From Cohnella nanjingensis (GTDB taxonomy: Bacteria; Bacillota; Bacilli; Paenibacillales; Paenibacillaceae), in assembly GCF_014212125.1 (NCBI RefSeq), contig NZ_JACJVP010000035.1, positions 1 through 60,370 of the forward strand: 60,370 nucleotides of DNA, written 5' to 3'. Positions within the stretch are counted from its first letter, which is position 1; each line of letters opens with the position of its first letter. Positions 59,243 through 60,370 of this stretch are shown in pieces. The notes beneath the pieces are model-generated. The model ran no database searches, was not told the origin of the DNA, and was given only the letters and a program-made list of their open reading frames with translations. A program made the translations under genes and the position numbers.

Positions 59243-60370
59243 CGCCGGCCATAGCAGCTTCCATTCGTCCAGTCCGATTCGCCCGTCCAGCCATTGCTCC
59301 CACAAGCCGGCCAGCCGCCTGAGGCGGTTCGGCACCTCGGGCCCCGTCGCTGACGGGGCCTGATTCGGGAAGGACTGCAGGCTCGCGTTCGCGAGGTTCG
59401 GCGCAATCCCGGCTCCGGCCGTATACAAGGAGGGGAAGACCGGCAGCAGGCCGGAATCCGCGTAATTCTGCAATTGGTTGGCCGAACTGGCCATCTGGGC
59501 CATCCACGTCTTCGCGGCCTCCTCGTGCCGGGTGCGCGCGGACAGGGCGAAGCTCTCCCCCGACGCCCAGACGTACGGCTGCTCCCAGCCGGCGCGATCG
59601 ATCTGCAGCGCGTCGGCCGCAGTCTTGGGCAGCCCGGCGATCGCCGCCGCAGCTTCCGAATAGCGGACGACGGCCGCCAACGTCCCGCCCGCCGCGAAGG
59701 CCGTCCAGAAGCGCGAATCGGCTTCGCGCTTCTGGATGCCGACCCGCTCTTCGGGCGGCATGGCGAGAATCGCGTCGAGCGCTTGTCCGTTCCAGGCTTT
59801 GCCCTGATCGCTCAGGAGCGCGTCGGCGCGCTCTCCGGCGGCCGCCCCGAACCAGCTCAGCACCGCATAGGGATCGGAGGCGTCCAGCGTCAGCCAGGAT
59901 GCCCCGAGCCCGGCGTCCTGCAGCAGCTTCGGAAGGGCCGGCCATTCTTCGGCGCGCAGCGGCCGCGCCAGCGCGCTCCCGTCCTCGCGATGGAGCGCGC
60001 CGAGCACGTTGCGGTTCCACACCAGCACGTAGGGATCCATGCTGCGCGGAACGCCCCAGATGTAGCCGTTCCACTTCAGCGGCGCGGCCAGCGCGTCGAA
60101 CTGGTCGGATAGCGCCTCGCCCACGAACGCCGCGTCAGCGGGCAGCAGCACGCCGGCGACCGCCAGCGTCTTCACCCACTCGTTCGGCACGAGCGCGAGA
60201 TCGGCCGCGCGCCCGTCGTCGAGCCGGCTGTCCAGCAGGGCGTCCGCGTCCTTCGGATCCACCCGCGTCAGCGCGACGTGAATGTCGGGATGCCGCAGGG
60301 CGAAGCGAGCGTTCTGTTGCTCCAGCGTCTTGAACGCCGCTTCGCTCATGACGGCCACCGCGCGCAGATC
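59213..60370 (-). CDS. ABC transporter extracellular solute-binding protein, 5' end missing
   Basis: At least 385 residues of a family 1 extracellular binding protein. The reading frame stays open to the window edge, so the signal peptide and true start lie beyond 60370. Typical features are the early LEQQNARFALRHPDIHV stretch, WNGYIWGVPRSMDPYVLVWN, and the late WEQPYVWASGESFALS. Such proteins bring sugars or oligosaccharides to an ABC importer. Permease genes are not in the window. Its 3' end overlaps the convergent coiled-coil gene by 30 bp. Confidence 0.85.
   Translation of the reverse strand, partial: DLRAVAVMSEAAFKTLEQQNARFALRHPDIHVALTRVDPKDADALLDSRLDDGRAADLALVPNEWVKTLAVAGVLLPADAAFVGEALSDQFDALAAPLKWNGYIWGVPRSMDPYVLVWNRNVLGALHREDGSALARPLRAEEWPALPKLLQDAGLGASWLTLDASDPYAVLSWFGAAAGERADALLSDQGKAWNGQALDAILAMPPEERVGIQKREADSRFWTAFAAGGTLAAVVRYSEAAAAIAGLPKTAADALQIDRAGWEQPYVWASGESFALSARTRHEEAAKTWMAQMASSANQLQNYADSGLLPVFPSLYTAGAGIAPNLANASLQSFPNQAPSATGPEVPNRLRRLAGLWEQWLDGRIGLDEWKLLWPASFAEFKSDD

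Overview
The window looks like one chromosomal block of a high-GC, endospore-forming member of the Paenibacillaceae (Cohnella/Paenibacillus-like). The base composition is visibly GC-rich. The gene order is the Firmicutes one: division and cell wall (dcw) cluster, then ftsA-ftsZ, spoIIGA-sigE-sigG, ylm/sepF/divIVA and ileS. SpoVD, SpoVE, SpoIIGA, SigE, SigG and an RsfA-like protein mark a spore former. MurE carries the DNPR motif of meso-diaminopimelate ligases and DapL is present. BshC points to bacillithiol. Nearly all genes are on the minus strand, so transcription runs from high to low coordinates; only yteA, the DUF2626 gene and one exported coiled-coil gene are on the plus strand. I see no rRNA, tRNA, CRISPR array, prophage or intact insertion sequence.

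Layout from low to high coordinates. 1-3054: a 50-bp tandem repeat, then a three-gene ABC exporter of the DUF990/viologen-exporter type behind a ykkC-class (guanidine-I-like) riboswitch and terminator. 3064-3381: an unknown 81-residue protein with a sigma-E-like promoter. 3405-11496: a pyrimidine operon pyrR-pyrC-carA-carB-pyrF-pyrE with a complete PyrR attenuator but no pyrB, pyrK or pyrD. 11510-14642: dapL, then rluD-type synthase and lspA. 14757-15980: yteA and a DUF5665 gene, convergent. 16003-19622: ileS behind a T-box leader. 19660-23382: pgeF-ylmE-sepF-ylmG-ylmH-divIVA. 23419-23704: repeat-rich gap. 23725-26928: ymxH, sigG, sigE and spoIIGA, with Spo0A- and forespore-type promoter candidates. 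27051-28529: a membrane HD-GYP protein with a sigma-H promoter and Spo0A box. 28541-31173: ftsZ and ftsA with a sigma-H promoter. 31388-48805: ftsQ, murA, murB, murG, spoVE, murD, mraY, murF, murE, spoVD, pbpB, ftsL, rsmH and mraZ with MraZ operator boxes. 48878-56010: a DUF4349 lipoprotein, ahcY, bshC, a DUF3397 protein, panE and rsfA. 56364-60370: a DUF2626 gene, a MidA-type methyltransferase, an exported coiled-coil protein and a truncated solute-binding protein.

The central 25 kb makes lipid II precursors (MurA to MurG, MraY), polymerises them (PBP2B, SpoVD, SpoVE/FtsW) and positions the septum (FtsZ, FtsA, FtsL, FtsQ, SepF, DivIVA). It then hands over to asymmetric division and compartment-specific transcription (SpoIIGA, SigE, SigG). 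sigma-H promoters in front of ftsA and the HD-GYP gene, and Spo0A-type boxes in front of spoIIGA and the HD-GYP gene, suggest the junction is switched on together at sporulation entry. The most notable candidates are that HD-GYP sensor with a His/Met-rich outer domain, the riboswitch-exporter pair, a dispersed 100-bp repeat that carries a terminator and supplies the C-terminus of MidA, a perfect 50-bp palindrome, and the missing pyrB. All product calls come from reading the sequence; no database search was run.
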